From positions 8,955,001 through 9,019,000 of the forward strand of contig JAYKKT010000064.1 in NCBI GenBank assembly GCA_036023115.1: a stretch of DNA of 64,000 nucleotides. Reading direction: 5' to 3'. Within the stretch, counting starts at the first letter, position 1. Every line of letters begins with the position of its first letter. Positions 11,240 to 23,890 of this stretch are shown in pieces. Both the position numbers and the translations under genes were made by a program. Source of the stretch: Brasenia schreberi (taxonomy: Eukaryota > Streptophyta > Magnoliopsida > Nymphaeales > Cabombaceae). A model generated the notes under the pieces. That model saw only the letters and a list, made by a program, of their open reading frames with translations, searched no databases and was not told the DNA's origin.

Positions 11240-12790
11240 CTTGCAGATAGTGGCTATATATATACATACATATAGAGAGAGAGCAGTAACCAACTTCGTT
11301 TTTCCGCAGAGAAACAGAGAATTAGGCAAACGGACTTTATTTTAACATTTCAAAGAAGTGCAGACCTTGAAGCTAGTGTGACAGAGATACCATTTTTCGG
11401 ATCTCATGACTAGGTTATGTGACACCACACAGTTGGCATGCTACATGTCACTATGGAACAGTTTGGACACTGTTTTATTGTTTATATTAACTTTTAGTAA
11501 TATGTGTATGATGTTCCATTTTGATGATCATATAAATGACCAATTGCGTGACAAAAAAGCACCCTGTTTCTAGTTTTCAAGAAACCTGTACCTTTTATGT
11601 CTCAGACACAGTGAGTCTCATTGATGCCAACCCACAAAGAGTTAAATGTTTGGAATTAAATATGAAGAAGGTCCTTCTATTTTATATTTGAAAAGTTTTA
11701 CAAACAGGGATGCTTGCTTTCTATTAGCAGGTACCGATCCTTTTCAAATTCTATTCTCGTATTTGACTCGAATTTTAGCTCACTTATATGTGATCTTTTG
11801 AAGCAAGCTTAGAAATAGGGGACTAAAATATAAAGTTCAGCTTTTTTGGGTTCTGGTGGAATGGAAAACTATCTTCCATTCTTCATTTGGCTCCACTGCG
11901 GCCATAAAACCGAGACATGTCTGAGAACATGTACACTTGTCATATTTGAAGTGTTATACTTTAAACTGCATCTGGAAAAATGAATCAGTTGAGTTGGTTC
12001 CTGAAATGATGAAAAATGAGTTCATCAAGCGCACAGGCATACTAAGAATATCAACTTCAAAATCACACATGAACCTGAAACAGAAATGTACGCGTGAAAG
12101 CTTTGGAAGTAGGTAGTTTGCGTTTCTGCTATCCAAACTGTGATGAATAATTTATAACTTATAGTCAAGTTCTATCTTGATTTCCCAGTAATATGTCCAA
12201 CAACCCATTCATTGACATGAATCATGTTGATGTGTCTTGAATTTAGTATCGACACAAAAGTGACCCAACCTGAGAAGCCTGCAGTGAGATACAAAAACAT
12301 GAGATTTGTGTTGGTAGCGGAGGGTGTGTTATTGGGAAACCCTGTTTTTCTTATCTCTTGCCGATGATTTGAGAAATATAAAAGGGAAGGTGCATGCAAG
12401 TTAGAGTCATGAGAAAATATAAACAGATAGTGAGAGGTCGCTGATTGTTTGCCACTCTTCTTTCATCGTAGTGAAAAACTTCTTCCTAGTGTTGCCTGTG
12501 GAGTTATGCTTCTCTTGCTGAACCACGTAAATCCTTCTTTCCCTTGTTTTACGTTCTCTATAAATCATTAGTGCGAATGTGTGTATGCTTCCGCATTCAA
12601 TCATTTATTCTACGCAACAGATTAACAATAGAATGAGCAATTTCAAACTATTACCATTCCTTGGTGTCACTCCACATCTCTTATCTGAGATCATAGTGAT
12701 CTTTTGGCTCTCAAACTTGATCTTGATGATTATATTAATCTTACATAGTTAATTGTTTTCTCATAACAATCGCTGTCATGAATTTTGCAG
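11240..12790. other. Intergenic, no gene seen
   Basis: May include further decayed 3' parts of the 3beta-HSD/D-like copy, but none could be recognised. Confidence 0.35.
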
Positions 12791-12927
12791 ATCCAATAGT
12801 TGTGACGAAAAATATAATGCAGATTCAGGAGTTGACTATCTGGAGGCAATCTCCAAATCAGAGACTGAACATACTGAACTTGGGGATACTTCAACCTTTG
12901 AGACCGCAAGTAATGGACTTAGTACAG
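12791..12927 (+). other. Unidentified exon-like segment
   Basis: A 137-bp open segment is preceded by TTTTGCAG and followed by the donor-like GTATGTC. It encodes an acidic, Ser/Thr-rich peptide containing DSGVDYLEAISKSETEH. Further exon-like pieces follow at about 13029-13140 (Asn/Gln/His-rich, with a stop), 13494-13600 and 13678-13740 (TWQRKNDHHEQNFERVKY then stop). I do not recognise the protein. It may be the remains of one gene, but no complete model can be built. Confidence 0.3.
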
Positions 12928-14073
12928 GTATGTCATATCCAAACAACAGGAAGCGGTTTCTTCTAAAATATAAAAGGATGCTTAAAGCAGTGACTATCAA
13001 CCATTAACCATTGATGTGGTGCTGGCAGGATCGTGATAAGGGGAGAAGAAGTGGATTTCGTTGTGGTTGAAGCAACAATAATCATCACCAGCCAGGAAAT
13101 TTCTCCCAGTTTTACTTGTCCTACCAGGACAATAGATCCATTTGAAAATTTGGAAGTTGTTGCAAATTCATGTATTCTTCGTGTTTATATGCACAAGTTT
13201 CGAACTAGCGTTTTCTGTTTGTATATTTGGTCGTTTTACGTCTCCCCATTGTGTTATTTGGCTGCAATTCTAGAAAACTGCACCCCAGAGAAAATGGTTT
13301 ACAGTTGAGCAGAATAATAAGTTAAATAGCTGCTGCTCTCCAAGTGGCTCTTCTCACTACTTTCAGGACTAATACTGCAATTACAAGACGTTTAGATCTG
13401 CGGGTTTCCCATGAATTGTTTCATTACTGTGAGACTGAGTAATGGTCATTTGAGTAGAAAATGGTTTAATCCAACCTCCTTGTGAATCCACAGAGATTAC
13501 TCTGACAAACCCTCTACTTTTCTATGGTTTAGAGTTGGATAATGATCCTGATCCTGATCATGCTGTCGCTAAAGAAAGAAGCAGTAAAGACCTTTGAGCT
13601 CCAAGAGTCTCTTTGTTCCATGAGAGAGGGAACGTGTTTTCAGTGGAAAGAGTAATGCAATACCTTCTTTTTGCAGACTTGGCAACGGAAAAATGATCAC
13701 CATGAGCAGAATTTCGAACGGGTCAAGTACACAATGTAATGTTTTCGTCAATTTTCTTCTTATTCTTTGTCTGGACCTAAACTTTGCGCACCATTGTCAA
13801 GCACCAACTAAATGGCGCTCCCAACCAGTAATATGAGTTTACTTCTAATTCAATTTGACGATACTTAATGGAATTTCTTTGCTGATGTGGTATTTGTGAT
13901 ATGGCAAAAGCACTAATATGAATTCCAGGCAGAGTCTTTTACCTTCAGCCGTTCTTCCTCGACTACGAGGAAGCCCAAGCCTAACACACACAACAGTGGT
14001 GGATCCACATTGAGTCGAGGTAAGGCGGCCACCCCACCCAAAATTTGAAAAATTGAATGAGAAGACCCTAACA

Positions 14074-14473
14074 TGTTAAGGATGACCATTCTCGGCAACC
14101 CTATCCGGTAACGGCTGCACTGGTCATCCCAGTCTGTTACAAGAGATAGGGGTTACAGCCGCCGGATGGTTTCCACATTTTACGATAACCGTCCGGATTC
14201 ATATGCTTAGTAGAGGGAAACCTAGCGTGAAAAGCCAGAGAACAATGAGTAGGCACTCCTCTATAAATACAGCAGTGCATAATACACAAAGAGATAGAGA
14301 AAAAGATATAAAGAAAAGGTCTCCCTGGAACAACCGCTGTGAGGAAACCTCGAAACTAAAAAACCTTCATTTCCGCTGCTGAAAATGATCAGAAGACATT
14401 TGACATAGAGATGCAGAGCTTTCTGGCAACCGAAAGCAACAAAAAGAGTGCATCAGTCGATTTCGATACATCA
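14074..14473 (+). repeat. Copia A left LTR
   Basis: Shares GGTAACGGCTG, ATAGGGGTTACAG, CACTCCTCTA-type, AAAGGTCTCCCTGGAA and CTTTCTGGCAACCGAAAGCA with the right LTR. TATAAATA lies at about 14261-14268, a likely promoter. Confidence 0.88.
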
Positions 14474-14474
14474 C

Positions 14475-14487
14475 TGGTATCAAGGCC
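14475..14487 (+). promoter_or_regulatory. Copia A primer binding site (tRNA-Met type)
   Basis: TGGTATCAAGGCC begins one base after the left LTR. It resembles the usual copia site TGGTATCAGAGC. Confidence 0.7.
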
Positions 14488-15604
14488 TAACAAATCCTGC
14501 AAAAAAAACAGAAAGGAAGAAGGGGAAGGTAAGCACATGTTCTCGAGAAAAGAAAAAAAAGGGAACGAGACAGGAAATGAAAAAGGAAAGAAAAGAGAGA
14601 GATCACGACGGCACAATAACAGCTAGAGCAAAGCCTAAACAGGTGACGGCTAGAACAAAGTGGAAGCAAGGCAACGGCCAAAGCAAAGCCAAAACAAGCA
14701 ACGGCCAGAGCAAGGCCAAAAAACGGCCGACGACGAGGCAAAGCCGAAACATGCTAGAAAGGCAGGAGAAACACGACCAAACTGACGACAGTCGGTTGCC
14801 GACCCCTCTCTCTCTCTGATTTCCCTCTCTCTCTCTCTCCCTCTCCCACTCTCTCCGTATGTTTCTCGAACCCTCCTTCTCTCTCCTCCTTTAATATTAG
14901 GACAGAAACCACCAGGCGGTTTTAGAAAACCACGGGCCGAAACCGGCGGTTTCCCGATACCGGCGGTTTCCCGAAACCGCCTCGGGCAACAGACTAAAAT
15001 GTCCGTTTTGCCCTGGGCGGTTTTCTTTCTTTACAATTTTGCCACTGCAAAAAATTATGGAATTGACAAGATATTTTTGGGTAAAAAGACTATTTTGCCC
15101 TTACTATACAAAAGTTTGTTTTACCCTCTAGCGGTTTGTGAAAATTACGAAACATCGGGCTGTCATTTTACGTTTATGTCCTTTCTAGTTGAGATAATTT
15201 CAATTCTGCCATTTAGTCAAAAGACAAGATTGCCCCTATATTTTTGAAAAATTACAGTTTCGGCCAAAGGGTTAAAATTATATTTTTAACCCCGATCAGT
15301 CATGAATTTTACAAAAATACCAAAGAGTAATTTTACAAGTTTGTCTTTAGGTTTTTTCAAAAAATTCAAAAGAGGACAGATAGTTAAAATTATGGATTTG
15401 CCCTTGGTATTATTTAAGGGGTACAAAGGCAGAAATTCTTTGGAAAATTTTCAAATTTGTCCCAAGGAGCTTATCAAATTATCATCGGTTTACTTTTATG
15501 ATATTATGCATCGTTCTAACATGATTCCTGCTATGTGTGCTCTTTGTTTTATATTTGTTTCCTTTTTAGACCGTTTAATTGTTATTATTGCCAAACACAT
15601 AAAA

Positions 15605-18600
15605 ATGAGCTCTAGGATATGTGTGTCTGAGTTGGCAAAAACTGAGAAATTGAATGGTCTTAACTTCCAAACATAGAAGAGGAGAATCCCACTGGCTCTA
15701 ACACTTCAAGGTGTTGAGTATGTATTAAAGGAAACCATGCGCTCGCCACCCCCAGATACAAGTGAGGAACAAGTAAAAATATATAAAACATTTCTAAAAG
15801 ATGATATTATAGCAAGGACAATCATGTTAACCTATATGGAGGATGACTTGATTAGGGTGTTCGAAGAATACGAGACCGCTAAAGAGCTGTTTGACTCAAT
15901 AATAACTAAGTATGATATAACTGCAAAATTGCATGTGCAATTGCTATTACAAAAGTACAACTCCTTCATAATGAAAGAAGGAGATAATGTAGTAGAGCAT
16001 GTAAACCATATGTTGGTAATGGTCATGGACTTGGCCGTAGCAAAATCAGTCATCCTGAAACCGATGCAGATATCTACCATACTAAATAGTCTACCCCCAT
16101 CATAGAAAATGATCACCACTGCTCTCAGATTAGGGCATGAGATTAACCTTTCTGAGTTACCCCTGAAACTAGCAATGGAGCAAGAACACATGATCAAAAA
16201 CAAGAAAGAAAAATTGCTAATAGTGCAAGATGAGATAACATCTTGCTCCAAAACCAACCAGAAGAAAAATAAACCAAACAAGAAGTTTGGCAAGAATAAA
16301 AAGAAATACGATCAAAATTTTAAGAAATTAAAGGAAACCGCTTCTCGGGTCAAGTGTTTCAACTGCGGTAAGATGGAACACTACAAAAGGGACTGACACA
16401 ACAAGAAAGGTGGAGTAAACAACCCACAGCACGAACAGTCGAAGAAGTAGGATATAATTTGTGTGATTTCAGAATGCTTGTATATGGACCGCTTAGTGAC
16501 AGGTTGGTGGATAGACTCAGGAGCTACACGGTACATCTCAAAGACCAAGAAAAGGGCAATGGATCTGAAGGAATACAAACTCGGGGAACATCGAGTATAT
16601 ATGGGAAATAATACTTTCTCAGATGTTTTGAGTATTGGATCCTTCAGAATATTTGTGCAAGGCAAACTAATTGTATTGACTGATGTGTTAATTGTGTCAT
16701 CTATAAGACGCAGTTTGGTCTCGGTCCCTGCCTTGGTAAAGAAAGGTTTTGAGGTTAGGTTTATTCCTAACAAGGTGACTGTGGGAAAGCATGAGAGAAT
16801 ATTATTCTTTGGGAAATTCGATGTAGAACATCGATTGTTTAAGCTTTCTGATAATGAAATTGATACTTCTACTTATATTGAGAGTGCATTTATTGTTGAT
16901 GTGAATATGTGGCATAAACGCTTAGGGCATATAAGTTTGGAAAAGTTGAGGAAATTATCCAACTTTGACTTATTGCCTAGATTTGAGGAAAATACTTTCA
17001 ACAAGTGTGAAGCTTTTATACAAGGAAAAATGATAATGAAAGTTTTTCCCAAGGAATCAATAAGGGCAAGAACCCTGTTGGAGGTTATTCACACAGATTT
17101 ATATGGGCATTTTAGAGTAAAGTCACATCGTGGAAAGGGTTATTTTATAACCTTTATCGATGATTACTCTAGATATATGTATTTATATCTTTTGACACAT
17201 AAATCTGAGGCACTTGATGCTTTTAAATAATATAAGCAAGAAGTGGAAAACCAATTAGGGCATTCGATCAAAGTCTTAAGATCACACAAAGGTGGTGAGT
17301 ATACCTCGACAGAATTTCTGGAATTTTGTAAAGACTTTGGTATTGCAAAGCAAAATACAATGCGCAGGACACCTAAGCAAAATGGTGTAGCTAAGAGATA
17401 CAATAGAACCTTGCTGAATATGACAAGGTCTATGATGATCGATGCCTCTCTTCCAAGGGTATTTTGGGGAGAAGCAGTAAGTACATCCGTTTACGTACTC
17501 AATAGAGTATCGTGTAAGGTTGTATACACTACATCATCTGAGATGTGGTTTGAAAGAAAACTCAACCTAGATCATCTCAGGAGGTGGAGATCTGTTGCAT
17601 ATGTAAAGATCCTTGATCGGTTTAGAGATAAGCTAGACAGTAGGTCCTTGAGATGTATATTCATTGGATATCCGAAAGGTTCAAAAGGATATTGATTTTA
17701 TCATAAGGACCACGAACTCATTGAAAGCAAGGATGTTGAATTCTTAGAAGATACTAAGAATGACATCATGAAAAACAATGATGAATGTGTCAATGATCTG
17801 GTAGACTTAAACCAATCATCTTTTGAGCCCATTGAAGATCTTCTTGAAACTACCTATACTTTGAGTGGACATAAAAGGCAAAGAGTCACTCCGTCCTACT
17901 TAAAGGATTATCACACTTATCTTGTAGAAGAAATGTGTAATTCGGTAGATTTAGATGAGTTGACTAATAACTTGACTTATCAAAAAGTCATGAACTCATC
18001 ATAAGCAACAGACTAGGGGAAAGCCATGGATGAGGAAATTGAATCCATTCAGAAAAACCAAGTCTAGGAATTGGCTGATTTGCAAAATGGAAGGAAAGTC
18101 ATAGGCTGTAAATGGGTTCTGAAAAAGAAATATAAGATCGATGGTACAATCGACAAGCTTAAAGCGAGGTTGGTTGCAAAGGGTTTTTCACAAAAAGAGG
18201 GGATAAATTATGTTGAGACATATTCCCCAGTTACGAAACTTGCATCTATACAAATAATCCTGGCAATATATGCATACTATGATTTGGATTTACATCAGTT
18301 AGATTTAAAGGCAGCTTTTCTAAACAGAAATTTAGAAGAAATCATATACATGTAGCAGCCCGAAGGATTTGTGGTTGAAAGCCAAGAAGATAAAGTATAT
18401 AAGTTGAAAAAATCCCTATATGGCCTGAAACAGTCACCTCGCCAATGGTATTTGACCTTTCAAAATGTCATTGTAGAACTTGGGTTTGTGGCTAATAAAC
18501 TTGATCATTGTGTATATGTCTGAGCCACTTTGTCATCTTATCATTATATGTAGATGACATATTGTTGACTGGAAACGACAATGAGATAATTGTCAAAACC

Positions 18601-19508
18601 AAGTCATGGTTGAATTCCAAGTTCGAAATGAAGGATATGGGGGAAGCATCCTATATCTTGGGAATAAAGATCTCTCAAGATAGAGAATCTAGACTCTTAT
18701 GCCTAAGTCAAGAGAGATATATTGACTATATCCTCAAGAAGTTTAAAATGAGTGAATGCAAGTCTGCAAATACACTTGTTGCGAAAGAGGTCAAATTAAG
18801 TAAGGTTGATTGTCCCAGTGAAGGAGACGATAAGCCTAATGTTCCTTATATACAAGTTGTTGGTAACTTTATGTATGTTATGTTGTGTAGAAGACCTGAT
18901 ATCAGCTTTGTTGTTGGTTTTGTAAGTAGATATCAAAGTAATCATGGTTGACAGCACTGGGTAGCTGCGAAAAGGATTTTAAGATATCTGAAAGGAATAA
19001 AAGACTTGAAACTGTGTTTTTAAGTAGATGAATTGAAAGTGGTAGGATAATCAGACGCTGACTTTACTGGGAGCAAAGATGACAACAAATCAACCTTGGA
19101 ACAAATATTCTTATTTGGAGGTAGTGTTGTTTCTTAGGCAGGTAAGAAACAGGGTTGTGTAGCATTGCATACACAGGAAGCTAAGTATGTAGCTTGTTGT
19201 ATGACTGCAACGAGTGCTGTCTGAATAAGCCGCTTCATACGAGATTTGAAGTTGAAAATAACTAATGAGCTAGTTATCATTTACTGTGATAACAATGCAG
19301 CAATTACTCTTATCAAGAGTGGAGTTGATTGCTCAAAAAGAAAGATATAATAGTAAAATACCACTATATTCATGATATGGTAATGAGGAAGGAAATATCC
19401 ATCTCATACATGCCAACAGAAGATATGTTGGTAGACCCCTTGACAAAAGGTATAACAGAAGAACTATTATCAAAACATGTTACAAACATGGGTTTGAGGT
19501 ATGTTTGA
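15605..19508 (+). pseudogene. Copia A gag-pol, decayed
   Basis: Domains are in order. Gag starts near MSSRICVSELAKTEKLNG. The zinc knuckle CFNCGKMEHYKRD (about 16357-16395) loses its last Cys to a stop. The protease has WWIDSGATRYIS, with the DSG intact. A pre-integrase MWHKRLGH motif precedes the integrase core (IDDYSRY; HKGGEYTS; KQNGVAKRYNRT). RT has KARLVAKGFSQKEG and YVDDILLTGND, and RNase H ends near 19508. In-frame stops occur at about 15674, 16103, 16394, 17228, 17693, 18002, 18065, 18353 and 18949, among others, so no polyprotein can be made. Confidence 0.88.
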
Positions 19509-19682
19509 TTGTTGTGTAGGAAAATAACCACAAAACGGATAAATTGTTGTGGAGGGAAATAACCACACAACAGGTACTGATTGCAATAGTAATCAGGAAA
19601 TAAAATTATTAGGTAAAACTCTGGAAAAGTGAGAAAAAAACCAGTATATCGATACACTTGGCTCGAATGGCCAAGTGAGAGA

Positions 19683-20104
19683 TGTTACAGATAAGGATGG
19701 TCATTCTCGGCAACCCTATCTGGTAACGGCTGGACTGACCATCTAGTCTGTTACCAGAGATAGGGGTTACAGATAAGAGCCAAGAGTAACCGTCGGACGA
19801 TTACCAAATTTTACGGTAACCATCCAGATTTATCTGTTTAGAAGAGGAAAACCCACCGTGAAAAGCTAGGAGACAGTGAGCAGGCACTGCTCTACAAATA
19901 GAACAATGCATAATACAGAAAGAGATAGAGAAAAAGATACAAAGAAAAGGTCTCCCTGGAAAAACCACTGTGAGGAAACCTCGAAACTCAGAAACCTCCA
20001 TTTCCACTGTTGAAAAGGATCGGAAGACATTTGACACAGAGACGCAGAGCTTTCTGGCAACCGAAAGCAACAACAACAGTGCATCAGTCGATTCCGATAC
20101 ATCA
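19683..20104 (+). repeat. Copia A right LTR
   Basis: Begins TGTTACAG after a purine-rich tract and ends GATACATCA like the left LTR. It is about 22 bp longer than the left copy because of small indels. Confidence 0.87.
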
Positions 20105-20784
20105 CATGTAGTCCAATGCACATGTATAATACATCATTCGCCCCACCTTAAACTGTTCTATCACCTACATGTCCCATCCTAAACAAACTTCTAGATCTGC
20201 CATTGCACACATGCATCTTCTAAGAATTGAACTCCCCGCTAGTGACAACTACACTAGAGCACCCTGCCATTGAACTAATGCAGGTCAAACAAATTTAGAT
20301 AAAAATGTTTTTCTCTGTAACGCCACAAGTTGATGGTTGTGACCAGGAAGCCGCTGGCGTGCACACCTGCTTTTGCCTCTGCATTGTCACCAAAAGGAAT
20401 AGGATTATTGAGGTTAAAAGTTGATCTCTAAAGAGACGTAGCTGCCAGTCTAGGGAGTTGCACTCCCTCAGAAAATGTCGGGAGTTCAACACCCAAGCTT
20501 GAATCTTGCAAGGGTCTGACTAACCCCATCTTGCCTGTAAAGAAAAAGACTCAAGTAAAGTCGGTATATTGCTTGTGACAAAAATTTTTATATCCTTATA
20601 TTATCCTCTCATACAATTCCTTGATTTTGTTTAATATGCACGACGACATTTTTTTATGCTTGGATATTTGATAGTTAACTATTTCTCTGGTTTAGAGCGA
20701 TAAGTCTTAGTCATTCGTTTCTATTGAAAATTTTTATATTTTAGTTTCATTATTATGTTTGAAATAGAGTAACACAACCTACCT
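20105..20784. other. Repeat-derived spacer with a tRNA-like relic
   Basis: No gene. At about 20222-20283 the reverse strand shows A-box-like TTAGTTCAATGGCAGGGTGC and B-box-like GAGTTCAATTC, suggesting a tRNA-derived SINE fragment. The region around 20440-20510 has similar GGGAGTTCAACACCC wording. Confidence 0.4.
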
Positions 20785-20915
20785 TAGATGTTCAGTTCCA
20801 TTTTTTCTGAAACCTTGAACCATAACAAACCAATACTTTCGGTTATGGTTTTGAGAACCATTGTTCCCAGTTTGAATTTAAATAAAAATTTAAAATATAT
20901 AATATTATATATAAA

Positions 20916-21391
20916 TGATAAGAAGATACCATTAAAGTTAAAAGGTAAATATTATAGAGCAGCAATTAGACCTGCCATGTTTTATGATTATGAGTGTTGG
21001 GCAGCTAATCGTTAACATGTATAAAAGATGTCTATGACAGAAATGAAGATGTTGAGATGGATGAGTGGTCATATAAGAAAAAAACATATACATAATAAGA
21101 TTATAAACAAATTAGGAGTGACACCAATAGAGGATAATATGAGAAAATATCGTTTAAGATGGTTTGGACATATAGAAAGAAGGTCAAAAGAAAACTTATA
21201 AGAAGGTATGAAAACTAGATTTTGAAAGTATTAAAAGAGGTAGAGGACGACCATAAAAGTGTTAAAAAAAATAATAAAGAATGATCTAACTTATTGTTAT
21301 TTAATTGTTAACATGACATAGAGCTATGTAAAAACAAAAAATCTATATAGCCACGTGTCTAGTATGGGAAAAGGCTTAGTTATTGTTGTAT
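20916..21391 (+). mobile_element. 5'-truncated RTE LINE fragment
   Basis: It matches the 3' about 470 bp of the RTE element at 33434-36707: ATACCATTAAAGTTAAAAGG, TGTTTTATGATTATGAGTG, CGTTTAAGATGGTTTGGACA and the terminal CTAGTATGGGAAAAGGCTTA. AT-rich flanks (TATAATATTATATATA / TATAATATTTATATAA) look like an imperfect target duplication. It keeps about 10 bp (around 21073-21084) that the 33-36 kb copy has lost. Confidence 0.85.
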
Positions 21392-21434
21392 AATATTTAT
21401 ATAATAATAATAAATTATCAATCTCATGATATAG

Positions 21435-21503
21435 AAGTTGATAGGCTTATAGCCTCTCATTATGATGTTATCAAGGGGCTGAGGTGGTTCGAATCCACCT
21501 GTC
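21435..21503 (+). repeat. tRNA-like relic
   Basis: GATAGGCTTATAGCCTCTC followed about 40 bp later by GGTTCGAATCC resembles A- and B-box spacing of a tRNA-derived sequence. No cloverleaf is evident. Confidence 0.25.
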
Positions 21504-21602
21504 TTTTATCGGTTTTGGTGCGTTTTTTGAAAACATTGAACTGGATAGTTTTTGGGTCCGAGTTTGGTTTGAATGGTTCTTGTTCCAAACAAACCATGTC
21601 TA

Positions 21603-22397
21603 GTCTACCCAATATACTCAAAATATAAAACACATAATATATTCAAAACATAACAACAAGGATGTTGATTGCAATGGAAGTAATATTACAAGGAATGCTA
21701 GAGCTGGTGAAACGACCCAAGCTGATCATGAATCAGCTCATTCATGATCAGTTCGTAATCTAATTGAGAACATACGCACTTCTTATTCGGTCTCGTTTGG
21801 ATTATAATCCCATTTAGTTAAGTGTGTATATAGTTTTTATGTACTATATGCAAGAAAATATAACAAACAAACTAATTCAGCGTACAAATGTAACTATTAT
21901 CCAATATTTCAATTGTAAAATAAAATGGCACGAGAAAAAGAATCGTCTTAATTCCTTAATTGAAAATTAAAATTTCCAATATATATTTTCTTCAACTTTT
22001 ACTAGCAGCTTATGTTCAGCCCATTTAACTTGGCTCAAGCTAGGCTCACCTCAGACTAGCTAACGAGCTGAAAACAAACAAGACTTTTGATTCCTCTTGT
22101 TATTAGATGGATCAAAATATCGAATTATTTCCATCCTGTGCGTATAAATTAAATCGCACATCTCTTATTCCTTCGTTTGCTTTATTAAAGCTATTGAATT
22201 CCATCAACTGGTTTTTACTTCTTGAAACTCATGGAGGACGTACTCCTCACTGATGTGAAAAGCAATCTAAAATCAGCAGAGGTGGTTGATAACAATATCC
22301 CGAAAAGGCGGGTGGTGAAAAGATAAGCCCAGGACCAAGTAAACGTCGGGACTCCGCAGAGGGTTCGGACTCTGGTTATCGCTCTCTCTCTTGTGTG

Positions 22398-22398
<1 letters not shown>
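21603..22398. other. Intergenic, no gene seen
   Basis: AT-rich DNA with no supported feature. Confidence 0.4.

Positions 22399-22470
<72 letters not shown>
22399..22470. repeat. Long (TA)n microsatellite
   Basis: About 72 bp of uninterrupted TA repeats, followed by GAGAGAGA. Confidence 0.95.
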
Positions 22471-22473
<3 letters not shown>

Positions 22474-23184
22474 AGAGAGAGAGAAATCAATACAATCAGA
22501 TATATATACATCAAGAGAGAGAAAAGAATACATGCCCACATAAATATATCCCTAAATATTCTCAAGAATCTTAACCATTACATCTTGAAGATGAGTTGTT
22601 GAAATCTTTGTAAGTCAAAAGAAAACTTTAACCATATCTTCTATTTATGTACTTTTTTGCTTTTAAGATTTAAAAACATAGATTAATATGTGCATGAACT
22701 ATGTTCTTTCTATATACATATATATGAAATACCAGATCCTATCCACATCTAAAATCATTCACTCATACTTATCCACTGCTTTTCGGTGATATTAATGTAG
22801 TTTAAAACTTTTAAGATTTTTTAAAAAGAAAAACAAATGTCGAAGTTATGATACGATACAATATGATAATATCATATTTGGTGCTTGAATTGATATGATT
22901 TAGTGATATGAACACTTTAGTTATAGAATGATGGTTCAGTCTTAGTTATATGATAACATCGACATTTAGACGTTACTCTGTTCAGGCTTCGACTCAAAAG
23001 AACCTTAAGTTTGCGAGTCGACACCTGTGGTGCGCATCTTACAGGGGTACAATTAACCCGGTATGCTTATATAGAAATACTAATATTGAATCTTAGATTT
23101 TTTTTCCCTTAGAAGGCCAAAGCTTTATGTTAGAGATGTCAAGTCGTGCCAAACATTTTTGGCCCATTTATAGAGCACGGCCAG

Positions 23185-23219
<35 letters not shown>

Positions 23220-23711
23220 AAAATGAAGCTGGCCTCGGGGCTTGCTCGCTCCACTCAACATTTTAGAGGCCCATATGAAATGTGGGCTGGCCCAATCCAA
23301 TCTACAAGAGCAGATGCTGGGCCGGATTGACATCTCTATGATTTGCGTATCAAATTCATTACAAGTCGCCATCCTGAGCTTTCACTCCTTTTGCAACTTT
23401 TTTTTTCTTAAATTGACATATTTTGCTTAAAAGTAAAGTATCATATCATATTGGATGTATGCGTATAACTAACTACTCGTATATACGGGGTCTTATACAA
23501 TATGATAACATACTTGGTCTAAAAAGTCCAGAAAACAAGAGTTAAGGTGAAGTAGGTAAAGAAAAAGTTAAGGTCACGGCCTCTTTTTGTTGAACTCTTC
23601 CTTCTCTTTTTCATAAAGAAAGAAAACTATTTCGAACAATTTATTTTAATAAAAAAACGTTAATACGGTTAAATAGGGAAACGTGTAATTCACGGTATAT
23701 TCGCGCTTTTG
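22471..23711. other. Upstream region of UFD1
   Basis: AT-rich, with a (TA)n tract at 23189-23216. Inverted copies of GGCCAGAT/GGCCTCG-type text lie around the microsatellite. No gene is seen. Confidence 0.4.
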
Positions 23712-23718
23712 TATAAAA
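23712..23718 (+). promoter_or_regulatory. Candidate TATA box of UFD1
   Basis: TATAAAA lies about 175 bp before the UFD1 start codon. It is followed at about 23758-23774 by a GA repeat of the kind common in plant 5' UTRs. Transcription would start near 23745. Confidence 0.5.
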
Positions 23719-23887
23719 CGCCATTCTCTTTTATACCAGCGATCCGACTCGTTGCGTGAGAGAGAGAGAGAGAGGAATCTTCTGAGGGAGTGTCTTTTCC
23801 TGCAGGAACAAGTTTCTCCGTTTCTACTCAATAAATCGCCATCTTCTAATCGTGAGACGCCACTGCCCGAAGGGGGAACGGTACAAG

Positions 23888-23890
23888 ATG
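23888..23890 (+). CDS. UFD1: UFD1 exon 1 coding part (ATG only)
   Basis: AAGATG is followed directly by GTAAGAATT. Splicing to exon 2 gives [10 protein letters not shown], matching the family N-terminus, so exon 1 is 5' UTR plus the start codon. Confidence 0.82.

Larger units (their letters stand above)
14074..20104 (+). mobile_element. Ty1/copia LTR retrotransposon (Copia A), degenerate
   Basis: Direct LTRs (14074-14473 and 19683-20104) flank a 5.2-kb interior with a tRNA-Met-like primer site, a long A-rich leader (about 14488-15604), and gag-protease-integrase-RT-RNase H in the copia order. The LTRs begin TGTTA and end CATCA. A purine tract (CAAGTGAGAGA) lies directly before the right LTR. 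Many in-frame stops show that it can no longer encode its polyprotein. ACATGT occurs at both outer junctions, but no clean 5-bp target duplication is seen. Confidence 0.92.
20785..21602. repeat. hAT-like MITE (copy D) split by an RTE insertion
   Basis: The left end (TAGATGTTCAGTTCC) and right end (CCATGTCTA) resemble the TAGACATGG family termini. The interior has the same GAACC/GGTTCC-rich text. The flanks ACCTACCT and GTCTACCC agree at 5 of 8 positions, a possible aged 8-bp target duplication. An RTE fragment occupies 20916-21391. Confidence 0.45.

Noticed and set aside
14411..14819. Lys/Arg-rich open frames after the Copia A left LTR
   Set aside because: They lie in the A-rich leader of the retrotransposon between the primer site and gag, with no domain similarity.
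21435..21503. A functional tRNA gene
   Set aside because: A- and B-box-like words are present but no cloverleaf or acceptor stem pairs; kept only as a weak tRNA-like relic.
22273..22602. Open frames of repeated Ile-Tyr
   Set aside because: They are translations of a (TA)n microsatellite.
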